Assembly (NCBI GenBank): GCA_037447605.1
Contig: CM074804.1
Location: 8,555,328-8,619,327, forward strand
Source: Zygnema circumcarinatum
Lineage: Eukaryota > Streptophyta > Zygnematophyceae > Zygnematales > Zygnemataceae
DNA: 64,000 bases
Direction: 5' to 3'
The notes below the pieces were generated by a model that was not told the DNA's origin, did no database searches, and was given only the letters and a program-made list of their open reading frames with translations. This document shows, piece after piece, positions 52,484-64,000 of this stretch (the first letter of the stretch is position 1; each line of letters opens with the position of its first letter). A program made the translations under genes and the position numbers.

Positions 52484-52944
52484 GGCCGCCTCCTTTCCCC
52501 CCCCCCCGCCTCCCTCCTCCTCCTCCTCCTCCTCCTCCTCCTCCTCCTCCTCCTCAGTCCGTTATCTGACCCCAACGGAGCATTCCCCGGCCTGCCCCCA
52601 CCCCCACCGCCTGCCGCTGCCCTTCAGCGGGAGCCCTGACGGAGGAGAACGCCCCGGGCCATGGCGGTGCATCCGTGCATGCCCATGGCCATGCCCATGC
52701 CCATGATGGCCATGGATGGATGATGGCTGATGGGTTTCTTGGCTTGACATGTGATATGATATGGTCACAGGCATGTCGCGGCCATGTACGGACAGGGCGA
52801 GAGGTGTACGGCCGGTACGGCAGGCCCCTTCAATGAGCACCTCCCTCCCTCCCTGTCTGCCAGGAGGGGAGGGGAGGAAAGGGGAGGGGAGGAAAGGGGA
52901 GGGGAGGAAAGTGGAGGGAGGAGGGAGGAGGGAGGGCGGGCGCC
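52484..52944. promoter_or_regulatory. Bidirectional promoter, H+-PPase (-) / WD40 (+)
   Basis: 461 bp between opposing ATGs. (TCC)n at 52513-52556, a CCATGG/CCATGCC run at 52660-52720, GTAC-core motifs at 52785-52822 (TGTACGG, CCGGTACGG) and a GGGGAGGAAA minisatellite at 52863-52910. Confidence 0.6.
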
Positions 52945-55900
52945 ATGGGGGGCGCGGAGGCGTACTACAAGAGCAACCTGGACCTGGTGCTGCGCGAGAA
53001 CAAGGCGCTCAAGGCGCGCCTCGACCAGCTCGACGCGGAGACGCGCCTGCTCAAGCGCTCGCTCTACGACCTCACCCTGCGGTCCCGCCCCGCCCCGCCC
53101 CGCCCCGCGCTCTAAGACATTCTGCCGTCCGTCGGGTCCTTTGCTTAGGCCGTCAGCTGGACGGGGGTTATCTTAGACACTAGTCTCATCTGCACCGTCT
53201 GAACTATAGTTTCGGTCCTACCACTAATGATTTGAAAAGTTTTAATTTATACGAAACATTTAATTTTCTTTTTCAAAAGCCCTGAATTATTTGAATTTTT
53301 TTTCCTAAATTCCTTCAGCATACTTCCGGAATTTCCGCTGCCCTTTGCTTACAGATTACCGTTTCTTGAAAGCTGGTACTGAACTCCCATAGCCTTCATG
53401 TTTGTAAAGTTGAATGTCTTAAAACCTCTCAGCTGTAGTGCTTCCTCTATTCATTAACTTCGCCCATTGAGGATTCTTCGCTTTCAGCCTTGCCATGCCA
53501 AAGACCTTTATCTCCTAAACTTCCTGAACTCTCTCTTCTTTCCTTCCATTGCATTGGGGGCTGCAGTCACAGTGCGTGCTTGGAGCGGTTGGGATGCTCC
53601 GCGGAGCCCCTTAGTTTGGACACCACGCCAGTTCTTCCTGCAGATTTGACACCCTCTCTCACCCTGCATCAGCTGCCCCGCAGTTCTGATCAATCCATTA
53701 CTTCCTCAGCAGGTGTTTTTTTATAACCGAGGTGATGCTTAATTCCAGGTTGAAGTGTTTGTGTGAACGACTGCCAGTCCCGCATGCAACAATGCATTCT
53801 ATCTGAAGTTTTAGACGCAAATTATATAGAATAGGCTGTTGCAATGGCCTTGGCGGAGAGGTCCAGGTCGAGTGGGAGGACAGGCGAAGCAGCAGAGCGA
53901 TGGAGTATATCTGCTGCCCACCGCGGAACTGAAGGTGAGCCACAAGCAGAGGGGAAGCCTTAGCGGCCTCATGGAAAGCAACTTTTGAAATCGCCCACAG
54001 TCCTGCGGAGGCCATCTCAGCAGGCTCGCACTTCTGGCCGGTCCCCTGCAGGGCCACATGGGAGCCGTGTACTCCGCCCAGTTCGCTCCAACAGGGCGCC
54101 TGCTCGCCTCGGGCTCCTTTGACCGCAGCGTGCGCCTCTGGGACACAGCGCAGCAGCGCGAGGTGCCGACCACTCTCCGGGGCCCGCCAGGAAGGGGGGG
54201 GAGGGGGAAGTCAGCGGCTGAGGGAGGAGAGTGACGGGGGGGGGAGGGGGGGCAGGTCGCCTGTCTGGAGGAGCATCAGCTGAGCGTGGCCGACGTCTGC
54301 TGGTCGGCAGACGGTGCGCGGGTGCTCTCTGCCGGCTTCGACCACTCCGTGAAGGAGTGGGACCCCGCGGGGGGGCGGGCCGTGCACTCCTACGACACGC
54401 GCAGCGGCTTCGTGCAGGCCGTCTGCTGTCATCCCAATGGTGCCTCCAACGCCTGATATCCCCAAGCTACAAACGCACAAAGCCCTACATGCCATGCCAT
54501 GGCATGGCATGCCGTGCCGTGCCAACGCCACACCACACCATAAATCAAGTTCATAACTCCCCTCCCGACCTCTGAGAATGTGGCAAAGCATGCTGAACGG
54601 CTGCTTGTAGAGAAAGTTTTTCTGAGACTCGACACGCACGTTCTGTGCTGCCAGACGGTGCCCTCTTTGTGGCGGCGGGAACAGCAAAGCGGGTGTATGT
54701 GTTTGATCGGCGGCAGGGCAGCGCGGCGGCCATGGAGCTCGAGTGCGAGGGGAAAGTGAGCTCTGTGGTCGTCAGCTGCGCGTGGACGTGTGTGTCCGGC
54801 GACTCGCGGGGAGCCCTGAAAGAGTGGGACCTGCGCACAGCCGCCTGCTTGGCCTCCCGCTTCAACGACCCCACGCACAAGCCCATCTCCTGCCTCGCAT
54901 TCGTGGAACCGCAAGGTGTCTATGCATTTTCAGGCCCGTGATTCAGGAAGCGTTATTCTGCACATTTTGGAATTCTGCGCTTCAGAAACTCGATCCACCT
55001 TAGGCTTTTCGTCCAGACAGTGTCTACTCAACAAATTTATCTCGATTTCCGCGGTTCCTTTTCAGTAAACAAAGGTCAACTGGTGGTGCTGGGACTTGCA
55101 GATGCTTCGCTGGAGAGGGAAAGTCAGCTGGCAGTCAACAGCGACGAGAATGGCAAGCTCACAAGCCCTTCGACTTGGGCACCAATAGCTTGCTTCGACA
55201 GTTTTAGATGTGACGGCCACTTCTGCATTTGCCATTTGCACTGAGCCTGTCTGGGGAAGGAGCAGTGCTCCGAGTCTACGATGCATCGGCCGAACCAGCT
55301 GGCGATTTCTCTGGAGGCCACGTGGCGGCGCTGCAGCTCCGGCACGCCATTGAGGGGACGCGCAGCGAACACTGGAGCATCCGCTGCTCGCTGCTGCGCG
55401 GGGCGCTCTGTGAGTGAGGGGGGACAACGGCATGCATGTGCATGGGGCTCATGTGCATCAGCCATGTGGCGCCTTGGCCCGTTCCAGCACGTGTGGGGTA
55501 ACTTGCCACGTGTCATGGGAGGTGGCACAGACAGCAGCAGAACGCGGTCGGAGAGTCAACGGACTGGCGGGGGCGACGGCAGAGATGCGCGCAGCAGAGG
55601 GTGAGGGGGAGGGCGCAGCAGCGTGAAAGCCCTCCAATCCTATGAGGTCCAGCCCCTTCCCCTGCTGCTGAGCAGGACTGAGAGACTGATTGGGTGCGAA
55701 TGGAAATGGGGGCGGCAGGTGGCTGGACGGCCATGTGCAGGAAGCGCTGCTATTGGCCTCAGGCAGCGCTGACCCGTATGCCTATGTCTTTGACGTCAGC
55801 GGGCCCCAGGTTTGTGTTTCTCTCTTGTAACGGGCCTGGCTGTAGGCCGAGTGTACGGAGGGGAGGGAGGGGGAGACGGAGAAGGAGAGAGGGAACGAGC

Positions 55901-56092
55901 GATCATTCGTGATGATGTTCTTTCTGAGCGGCGACGAGCGGCGGGGCGCAGGGCTCCGCGGAGCTGGTGCAGCGGCTGGAGGGCCACGCGGACCGCGTGT
56001 GCGGCGCCACGTGGCACCCGAGGGAGGCGCTGCTCGCCACCTACTCCGCCGACTGCAGCGTGCGCCTCTGGGCTCCGCAGAGGCGCGCGTGA
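52945..56092 (+). CDS. WD40-repeat protein with N-terminal coiled coil
   Basis: Supported exons: 52945-53081, 54001-54162, 54256-54439, 54655-54915, 55741-55809, 55952-56092; at least two more lie around 53860-53932 and 55092-55406. Exon 1 (YYKSNLDLVLRENKALKARL...LLKRSLYDLTLR) is a heptad-like coiled coil. WD blades then read GHMGAVYSAQFAPTGRLLAS...RLWD, HQLSVADVCWSADGARVLSAGFDHSVKEWD, GDSRGALKEWDLR, LLASGSADPYAYVFDV, GHADRVCGATWHPREALLATYSADCSVRLW. The protein ends one blade after LRLW-type closure. It is a scaffold of unknown pathway; I cannot match it to a named family. Introns contain CCATGG palindromes. Confidence 0.75.
54488..54511. repeat. CCATGG-centred palindrome in a WD40 intron
   Basis: About 22 bp read the same on both strands (ATGCCATGCCA and its complement, no loop). 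A shorter version (CATGCCATGGCATG) lies at 56110-56127 just after the gene. Confidence 0.85.
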
Positions 56093-57443
56093 CGCTTCAC
56101 CCATGGTCATGCCATGCCATGGCATGCTTCCCTGGGGCAATGCAAGAGATTGACGCGGTTTAAAGTGTGGATGTGGAATGAAGTGTTCGTAAAATCCCAT
56201 GGCACCCGACCATGAAGCCGGGCCCATGGTCCACAGTGGGCGCGGGTCGCGGGAGTGTTGTCGATTTAAAGAACACAGAACGAATCCGTTGTGAACTTTT
56301 GCGGCTTCTTCGGTCGATTGGAAGCGCGTCATGATGATGATGATGGAGGCGTTTGCCGGTCCGCCAGCCCCTTCCGTGTTCTGCGGGCTGCCTGGCCGGT
56401 CGACTGCGCACACGCTGTGAAGAGGCCATGGTTGAGACAGTCGATCGCTCCAACAGTAGCACTCGCGCGAACTGGCTTGAATGGCAGGTTCGTGAAACAG
56501 TCGTGTGGTTTTCATTTGTTTACATGTAACGCCTATTTTCCGTTTCACGACCAGTTCCACGAAAGATCGGCCAGCGCATGGGGACTGTCTGAATGTCCGT
56601 ACAGTGCGACGACCTTATCACAGGTCCCGACAAGCGTCACCTGGCAGAGGGGGCGGCAGGTCTAGCGAGGGTTGCACGTGGCGTCACGGATATGCACTGG
56701 TCCCACGACGAGCGGATGGCTGACGTCAACAGTATTTTTCTTTAACGGGTGATCGAACGGTGTAGAATCCTCCGACGGCCATCGACGGTCGACGAAAGAA
56801 ACTTTTGCGTTGGTGGGACCACAGTCGTCACGCGGCGCACACAGACGAACTCGCACGTGCGGGCCGACTACAAATCAATTCGTGCTCGACCTCAGGGGCG
56901 TGACGTGACAGTCGCTAGACGCGCCACAAAGACGAGGATTTTTCGAAGTCGCACCCAGCCAATCAGAGGGCGTCCAGCGATTGTGGTGACACGTGTGTAG
57001 GACGCTAAAGGGCACCGAGGCGGGGGTAGAGACACAGAGCTGTCGCACCGCGACTAATGAGTAGGCGCCACGCTAATGGAAATTCTTCGATTTGGGGGGA
57101 TCTTGGCGGAGGGGGCGATTCTGGAACCGACGCGATATAAAGCGGTATGAAAGTATGAGATGTTATCGTGCTATTGAACTTATCGATATATCCCGGCTGG
57201 AGCAATGCGATATATTCCGATATTGCAGTGCTGAGGAAAGGCCATGGCCCCATCCCGCCATCCGTCATCGCGCCGTGCCATGGTCATGCCCACGCGATGC
57301 GCGTTCCGGTTGCCAACCGCCAATGACCGCCCGCCCGGTTGCCACGTTTGCTCACCACGTGGCCGCTGACGTCTGACGTGGCGCTGACCGCCAGCCAGGT
57401 GCCCCGTCTCCTCTCGCCAGCGCCGGCGAGGCGAAGAGAGGCC
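56093..57443. promoter_or_regulatory. Upstream region of the large unidentified gene
   Basis: No ORF looks coding. It contains CCGTACAG near 56597, repeated CGATAT/TCGATATAT motifs at 57130-57225, and a G-box with two TGACGT elements (57356-57382) just ahead of the ATG. Confidence 0.5.
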
Positions 57444-60400
57444 ATGGCGGAGGCGCAAGGCCATGGCGGGCAGGGCGAGAAGGAGGAGGAGGATGCCGCC
57501 CTCCGCGAGGCGGCGCTCCTGCTGGAGCGCGCGGAGGGCGAGTGTTACGGGCGGCGTGCGGCCCTCGGCGCGGAGGCGGGGCGGCGGCTCGCGGCGGCGG
57601 GCGGTCCTCGGCGGGTGGCGGGCCTCCTGCGCGCGCTCGCCCTCGCCGGCCCCTCCGCCTCCGCGGGGCCCGCGGGCGTGCGCGACCTCTCCGGGGCGCA
57701 CAGGGCTGTGGCGGGAGCGCAGCGGCGCGGCGCGGCTGGGGGCGGCCTCGCCGCGCACTTGGTGCTGGCGGCCGCCGCGGCCTCCAGGACGAGCTTGGGC
57801 GCGCTCAAGGCCGCCGTGGAGTCTCCGAGCCGCCGCTTCCTGCCGCTCGCCTGCACGGAGTTCGTGCGCCAGGCGGAGAGCGGAGAGGCGATAACGCAGC
57901 AGCTGTTGGCGTCTCCGCCTGCAACTCAGAAACTCCTGCTCCTCGCCTGCGTGAAGCAGAGGAAGACGACTGTCCTCGATTGGTTCGTGGAGCAGGCGGT
58001 GGGGAAAGGGGAGGCTAAGGCAGCTGCCGGTGTGCTCCATGGCTGCAGCGAGGATGTTGTCATGCGGTACCTTGGAACTCTGAAGGAAAGTGGCGGAGTC
58101 AGAGTACTAAAGATCGCAAAATTCCATGGCCGTGTATTGCTCCGCATGCTCCGTTCAGAGTTGGAGGCAGCGCGGGGTTCGGAGGCCGGCGTGTGGGCTC
58201 GGTGGGGCGGCTCCTTCGACTGGGACTCCGTGCTGGCGAGCGAGCCGTCGCTCTGCGCGGAGTTGTTCGCACTGTTCGCGGCGCGGCCCCCCCGCCAGGC
58301 CGTCCCGAGAAGCAGCCGCGCCTTCCTCCTCACGGAGGCTTTTTGCTTGCCGGGCAGCGCCAAGGCGGCGGAGACGCTTGACCTCCCCGAAATACCGCCC
58401 TTACTAGCGGCACGCATGTCGCTGCTGCTTGCGGTCGCGCGTGAGTGCTGCGTTGAAATGCTGCGAAGCGCAGGCCTCTGCCAGGTCCAGGCAGGCGGAG
58501 TGGCGTACCTACTGCCCGACGGATTCTGGCGCTCTAGCTTTATGTCAAAGAACTTGGGCAAACTCTTTCCGGACCTGTTCAGCCTGGCGCGCATTGTGGG
58601 GGACGCCTTCACTGCGGAAAGGTTTTGTGCAGCAGCCATGTTAGGGGATGCAGGAGGCATTTTAGATGAAATGGTAGTGGAATTCTATTTCACGACGCGG
58701 CGAGGCTCTGTGTCGCCCCTTCTGGGGGAGCAGCAGGCTGTGACGTGGTATCGATGGCTGCTGGATGTTCTGCTGAAGGTTCGGCCCGCAAAAGCTGACT
58801 TTGGCGCTGCGGTAAGGCGGCATATGTTTGGCGCACAGGAAGCGGCCAAGGAAAAGGCGGCTCTCCGCGTCCAGCAGTACTGGGACTCGCTGGTGGACCG
58901 ACTGCTGAGCACAGCGCTGCGGTACTTCACCTCGTGTGCGCTGAAAAAGCCTCTCGCAGACTTCCTAAAACAGATGACGGAGTTTCTCGAGGACTCGGGA
59001 GAAGTAGCGAGGCTAGCGAGGCGGACGGTAGGGGACGCGGTGCGGGAGGCTCAGCACGTGTGGGGGTGGTTGCTGGACTTTGGGGCGCATTTTTATACCC
59101 AGAGGGCTCCGGGCGCTCTCCTGTGGCAGGATCTCGTTCTGTGGGAGGAGGGGGCTGCCGAGGGAGAGAGGCGGCTGAAGCTGAGGGCCTGCTGGCAGTC
59201 TTGGGAGATCCCTTACGCTCTTAGACTCCTCCGAAAACAGCAGCTCTGGGAGGGGATGAAGGACTGTCTCCAAAATGACAAAGAACTGGGAGAGAAAGTG
59301 TACTTAACTTTGTCCACAAGATGGAATGAAGCCTATCCAGGACTGATGGGCGAAGAAGACATTTCCTTTGAAATGTTTTCAAGGTGGTGGAACGCATCTG
59401 CTCTGCCTGCTCTTGGCGAGAGGGCCCGTTTCTCTTTTGAAACCAGGCAGTTGTGGATTCGCATGCTGAAATCCGCCTCTCCCGCCACCCGTCTGGCAGC
59501 CCTGTCTGCTCTGAGCCCCGAGCAGATGGACGCTCTCTTGCGCTGCTGGGAGGGCTCCATGGGTGCATTGGCGGGCCTGCTGCCCCGCGGAAGCGCGGTC
59601 GTCTTGCGATTCCTCGAGAGGGCGCAGGGCGGTGACCGGGAGGAGCTGGAGGCCTTTCTGGACATCGGGCTCGCCGGTCAGCGGAGGGAGTTTGAAAAGC
59701 GCGCAAGCGCGGGCAGCGTGCAGGGCCGCCACCTCGCCTGCCGCGTCCTGCTGGCGGCCTCGCTCAGAGGGGGACTCGCCAAGGAGGTCATCGTCACTCT
59801 GCAATGGCTCGCTGCCAGGGCTCGGAATGCCCGTCCACAGAGCCGGGCGTTCATTCTCGAGCAGCTTCTCGAGCGAGATGCAGAACTCCTCGACGTATGC
59901 TGCCCATCCATGGAGGCTGATGATTCGGAACGAGGTCGTCAAGGCATGGGTTTCTCGCTTGATTCTGTAGAGGAGGCTGACTCTGCATCTCTTGTTTCTG
60001 ACCAAGATAAGGAGCGCAAGCTGCAGGAAGCACAGGGCATTCGTGGAGATTCTGTATACGCAGACGGCGAGCTTGAAGTCATTGCCACAGCATTTTCTGA
60101 AGTGTGGCGGCAGTTGACGTCTGATCTGCTGAATTCCCCAGACGTGTCAACGCCGGAGCTTGAATCTCTGCCCGGTAGGATCGCTGAATTTGGAGACTCC
60201 GTGAAGCAGCATGTGTTGAAGCGACTGCAGGAGGGCTGCTCATTGGAGGGGGCGTTTCGCGTATGGTGGCGCCTTGCGAGCCACTTGCAGTATGAGGTGA
60301 GGTTTTCTTCCACTCCCTCTCTCCCCTCCTACTGATCTCCCTCTAAGAAATCCATATGGGACGGCAGGACAGACAGGCTGATTAGCCAATCCAGTGGCAT

Positions 60401-63400
60401 TTGGGCGGGCAGGTTCGCGTCCGGCAGTGCGGCGGGCAGCTTCACGGGGAGGAGGCCGTCTTCTTTCGCTGCAGCCGAGGGCCCCCTCGCGAGAGGCCGC
60501 CCTCCGCGGAAGTTTGCCGCGCTGTGGTGGACGCCACGGTACAAGATTACGCAGCGTTCTTCCCCTCCGCGGCGGTCGAGGATGCGCTGGCAAGCCAGTG
60601 CCTCATACACCTCCTGCGATTTTGTGGAAGGTGCTGGCGGGAAGTCCCCCTTCTTGTGCAGGCTGTCACTCGCTTATCTCAGAGGTGGAGGGATCTGTGT
60701 GAGAAAGATGAAAACGGAATACTGATAACGCCTGTGGGGAACGACGACTTTTTCCCCGTGGAACAGCTGTTATGTAGCGAAGTGTATTCGTCGTCGGATT
60801 GGTGGAAACATGCGCACAACTGGAAAGGGGAAGCGCAAGTGTTAGTAGAAGTTTTGGACATGTTGGTGAGGTCCGACCTCGCTCCAAAGTACTTTTTGAT
60901 GTGGTGGCGGCTGCACCTTCTCCAGGCGGGCCCCTCCGCCATGGCCAAGCGGCAAGCGCGCTTGACCTGCGCCCGGCGGGCCCTCGCAGTGAGCCCCTCC
61001 CTCGCCCTCTTCCGGTGCGTGTGGAGGACGCTCGCGGCCTACGACCAGCCCTGCCTCTCGCCCTGCTTGGGGGGGCCGCCCCCTGCCGCCGCCGCGCACC
61101 GCAAGGCCTTCCTGCCCGCCTCAGACTTGGCGGCGGGGTGGGGGGTTCAGCCACAGCTCAAGCGGCGGAGCCACAGCCGCAGAAAGCGACGGCCGGAGCA
61201 GGTGTTCGTGTACAGAGAGAGCGACGCTGCTGTTGACGCGTATCCTCTTCCCGCCACGTGGCATTTGCATCGCCTGACAGCTGCCCAAAGCAGGGCGTTA
61301 GAGGCGCAGTTGGTGGCGCAGATGAGCACCGACGGGCTTGCTTTGGAGAGGAGGGCCCTCTCCGCGAAGCGGCTCTGCCGCCTCCCCACCTTCGACCCGC
61401 ACACGGTCGTGGCTGCCCTTGTGAAGGCCGGCGGCGCGCTCTCGGCCACTGCTGGAGAAGGTGAGGGGGGGTCCGCGGCCGGAACTGGCTGGACCGAAGG
61501 GCAATCCGCAAGCTGTCTTACAGACGAGAGCGACTTTGAAATGGTGGATGTGGCAGCAGCCACTGGAGAGGAAAGAGGTGAGGGGAAGGGGGAGGGGGAG
61601 GGGGAGGGGGAGGAGGAGGAGGAGGGACACACGGATCTGCGGGTTGACGGGGCGGGACAGATTGAAGAGATGCTAGAGCCGCTGGAAATTTCTACGCCTG
61701 AGGAAGGCCGAGATCCCCCTGTACATGGGACGAAGGGGAAGACCCGTCTCCCGTCTTCAGTGCCTCCCTTGGTGGGCATGGAGCAGCTGGCCCCTAAGAT
61801 GCCGCCCCTTGTCCTCACCACGTTGCTGCGGGGTCTCACTCGACTAGATGAACCCCTCTCTGCCGTCAGCTTCGTCACTGCTCCAGCATTTTTGCGATCT
61901 CATGGCACAATCGCCATGGCATTTCTGCGCCACATTCGAAAGTTCCTTTCACGAGACGATGACTTCTACGACATACTGCACAGTCTGCTCGCAGGGAGAC
62001 GACGCGAGGCTGTGACAGTGAGTTCGGCTTCTTCTCCCAAGTAGCAGTAGTGAGCTGCGAGTGCAAGAGTTGCGGCCTCACTGCCCTATCCTGCTTGCTT
62101 GCTGCAGCTAAGTGTGCTGAAGGAGGTCGTTCGCTTACTGGCAATGGCCGGTTCGCAGCGCTGCCTCGACCTTATCTTGCGTGAGCGCAGCCGCCCCGGG
62201 GCGCATCGGGATGTCCTGCTCGCGGTATCCATCCATCCCTCCCTTTCTCCCTCCCTCCCNNNNNNNNNNCCCCTTCCCCTCCCCCTCCCTCCCTCCCTGA
62301 AGGGAGGCATGCAGGCGAGGCTCAAGATGTGGAAGTTCCAGAAGGTACATGCGATGTAAAAGCCTTCACAACCTTGGCTCACCTTGACGCCGGTGCCATT
62401 CATCCATTGGTTGCAGGTCCTCCAGTCGTTGGCGCGGGCCCTCGCGAGTCCCGGAGGCGCGCGGGTCCTTCCTGCGCTGGCCCTGGCCGGCCTCCCCGCG
62501 CGGGCCAGAACGCCGGAGAATCTCATCCCGTACCTCTCCATCGTCCCGAGCTCGTGGGAATCCTCGCAGAAACCGAACTTGCAGCCCTTCCTCCGGCACG
62601 GCCCGCCCTGTCTGCGGGCCTTCGCTGCGCAGCTGGAGGAGCTGCCTCGCATCGTCCTCCCCTCGGACGTCTCCGCAGTCTTCTTTCGCGACGCGCTGCT
62701 GCCTCTCTGCGCCGACTCTTTCTGGCCGCAGTCCGCCGCCTCGGGGGGTGTGCAGAAAGACGCGGAGGAGCGGTGGGCACTGCAGGCGTTGGCCAAGGCA
62801 TCGCTCAAGCCCTGGGTGTACCCTGAATCCCCCGTTGCCGGGACAGCTCCATTGGTTGCTGTCCTTGTCGCAGAGCTTACAGACCTTTCCCCGTCTAAGC
62901 TTGGATTTTCTGACGCTAAAAACGCGCTGGCCGTTGCAAACGACCACGTTCAGATTCTCTGCCAGGAGTATCTGTTCCTCTGCCCGACATTACCTCTGGT
63001 AGCCCTTGGCACACCTTGCCTCGACGACTTGTTCTGCTCTCCCGCATGGAAGGGCGTGCAAGAAGTGACAGCCACCCTCTGCAAGGCCCTCGCGTCCCCC
63101 GAGGCCATCCTGCCGCCCGGAGGAGGGCAGGCCGGGCCCCGCGAGGTCCGCGTGGCGGCGTACGGCCGAGCGCAGCGCTTCCTAAGGGCGGTGCGCAGGT
63201 CGCCCCCCTCGCCCGCCCGCCGCCCCGCAAACCTCCTGTCCTCCTCCTCCTCCTCCTCCTCCGCCGATTCCGAGGTGCTGGCGGCGCTCGCCGTCGCAGA
63301 GTACAAGGAGGTCTGCTCCGTGCTGGCTCCCGCGGAGGGTCTCGGCCCCCTCCTGAGCGAGGAGGTGTACTCGGCCAAGCTGTGCTTCTTAGAGCAGCGA

Positions 63401-64000
63401 GGACACTATTCAGCGTTCTGCCCGGGCTTCAACAACTTCTCTGAAACGTGGCCCGCTTTGCTGCCGGTATTCAGACCTCATGCGAGGGCGCTATTCTGCA
63501 GCAGGCTTGCGGAAACTTTGCACCTCGCCCTTCCAGTGCCTTTTGAAAGGAGCGCCACGTGGTGGAAAGAGCAGTACGACGAGGTGAAGAAGTATGAGGA
63601 ATGGATCACCAAGCAAAGCATGGCAGTGCAGCACAGTTGGCAATTAATCAAAATGGATCTCTTAGAAGGGGGCAAGTCTGCGGACGTTGATGCAGCAGCT
63701 GTGCAGGAAGAGCTTGCATCTTCATCGACATTGGCCGTAGCTCATCTGAGGACTGGAAATGTTCCAGCCGCTGCGGACCTTTGCTCGAATGCTGTGAAGC
63801 TTCTAAGGCACGCGCTGAAGGACGGTGGCGGGGAGGGCATCCGGCCGCTGCAGCGGCTGCCTGACGCGTGGCTTCGCAGGCACGCGGAGGGCCCTCTGCA
63901 GGAGGGGCGGGTCGCAGGGCTGCTATGCCGGGCTCTGCTTCAAACCGAATTGCTTCCTGTTCGCCCTCCGCCAAGGCCCCTGCGAGGGCTCGAGGACTGG
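57444..64000 (+). CDS. Very large protein, family not recognised (3' end outside window)
   Basis: Exons: 57444-60296, 60413-62017, 62108-62224, 62303-62344, 62417 to beyond 64000; over 2050 residues so far, all junctions phase 0. ATG in AGGCCATGGCGG context. Mostly alpha-helical, Leu/Ala-rich, with helix pairs reminiscent of ARM/HEAT-like solenoids (for example KLLLLACVKQRKTTVLDWFV, EVIVTLQWLAARARNARPQS). Interrupted by an acidic Gly-Glu repeat (~61575-61630), a Ser-rich run (~63240-63265) and a basic patch RRSHSRRKRR (~61160). No catalytic or zinc motif is seen. A 10-N gap lies in intron 3/4, so an exon could be missing there. Confidence 0.75.
62260..62269. other. Assembly gap (10 N) in a CCCT-rich intron
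   Basis: Ten N flanked on both sides by CCCT/CCTCC simple repeats, which probably caused the break. Confidence 0.9.

Overview
This window is nuclear DNA from a green-lineage eukaryote, most likely a streptophyte alga or an early plant. The host genes are split by many short GT-AG introns with mostly GC-rich exons. Several are plant-type families: an ADNT1-type mitochondrial adenine nucleotide carrier, an FPA-type protein with three RRMs and a SPOC domain, a K+-independent H+-pyrophosphatase of the AVP2 class, a FAX/TMEM14 protein with a putative plastid transit peptide, and an mTERF protein. The species cannot be read from the sequence. Two runs of exactly 10 N (1548-1557, 62260-62269) look like scaffold gaps.

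Positions 1-13 kb are a transposon graveyard. A ~640 bp tandem duplication (41-680, 681-2363) carries a solo-LTR-like insertion with a 5-bp target duplication. A full-length but broken Ty3/gypsy chromodomain retrotransposon (2572-9406, 502-bp LTRs, duplication TCAGC) sits inside a decayed coding-like sequence that resumes on the other side. Next come a 449-bp TRIM element on the minus strand (9752-10200, 132-bp LTRs, duplication GATGG) whose LTR holds tRNA-like A and B boxes, two more tRNA-related SINE-like pieces, relics of a second Ty3 element, and a perfect 22-bp-arm hairpin.

From 13 kb on the window is a gene-dense host region: FAX/TMEM14 (-), ADNT1 (+), cysteinyl-tRNA synthetase (-), UBTD-like protein (+), mTERF (-), DUS1-type dihydrouridine synthase (-), a LarC C-terminal-domain protein (+), F-box protein (-), FPA-like Spen protein (+), NAA50 acetyltransferase (+), H+-PPase (-), a WD40 protein (+), and a very large unrecognised protein (+) that runs off the right edge. 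Exon structures were worked out by hand from reading frame, splice sites and family conservation; most close in phase.

Five gene pairs are head-to-head with 0.46-1.2 kb between start codons (FAX/ADNT1, CysRS/UBTD, DUS1/LarC, F-box/FPA, PPase/WD40), so much of this stretch appears to run from shared promoters. These intervals are rich in CCACGTGG (G-box) and CCGTAC/GTACGG motifs, and the Ty3 LTR carries the same GTAC motif. Most genes are housekeeping functions (organellar translation, tRNA modification, membrane energetics, protein N-acetylation, RNA 3'-end control); no shared pathway is evident.
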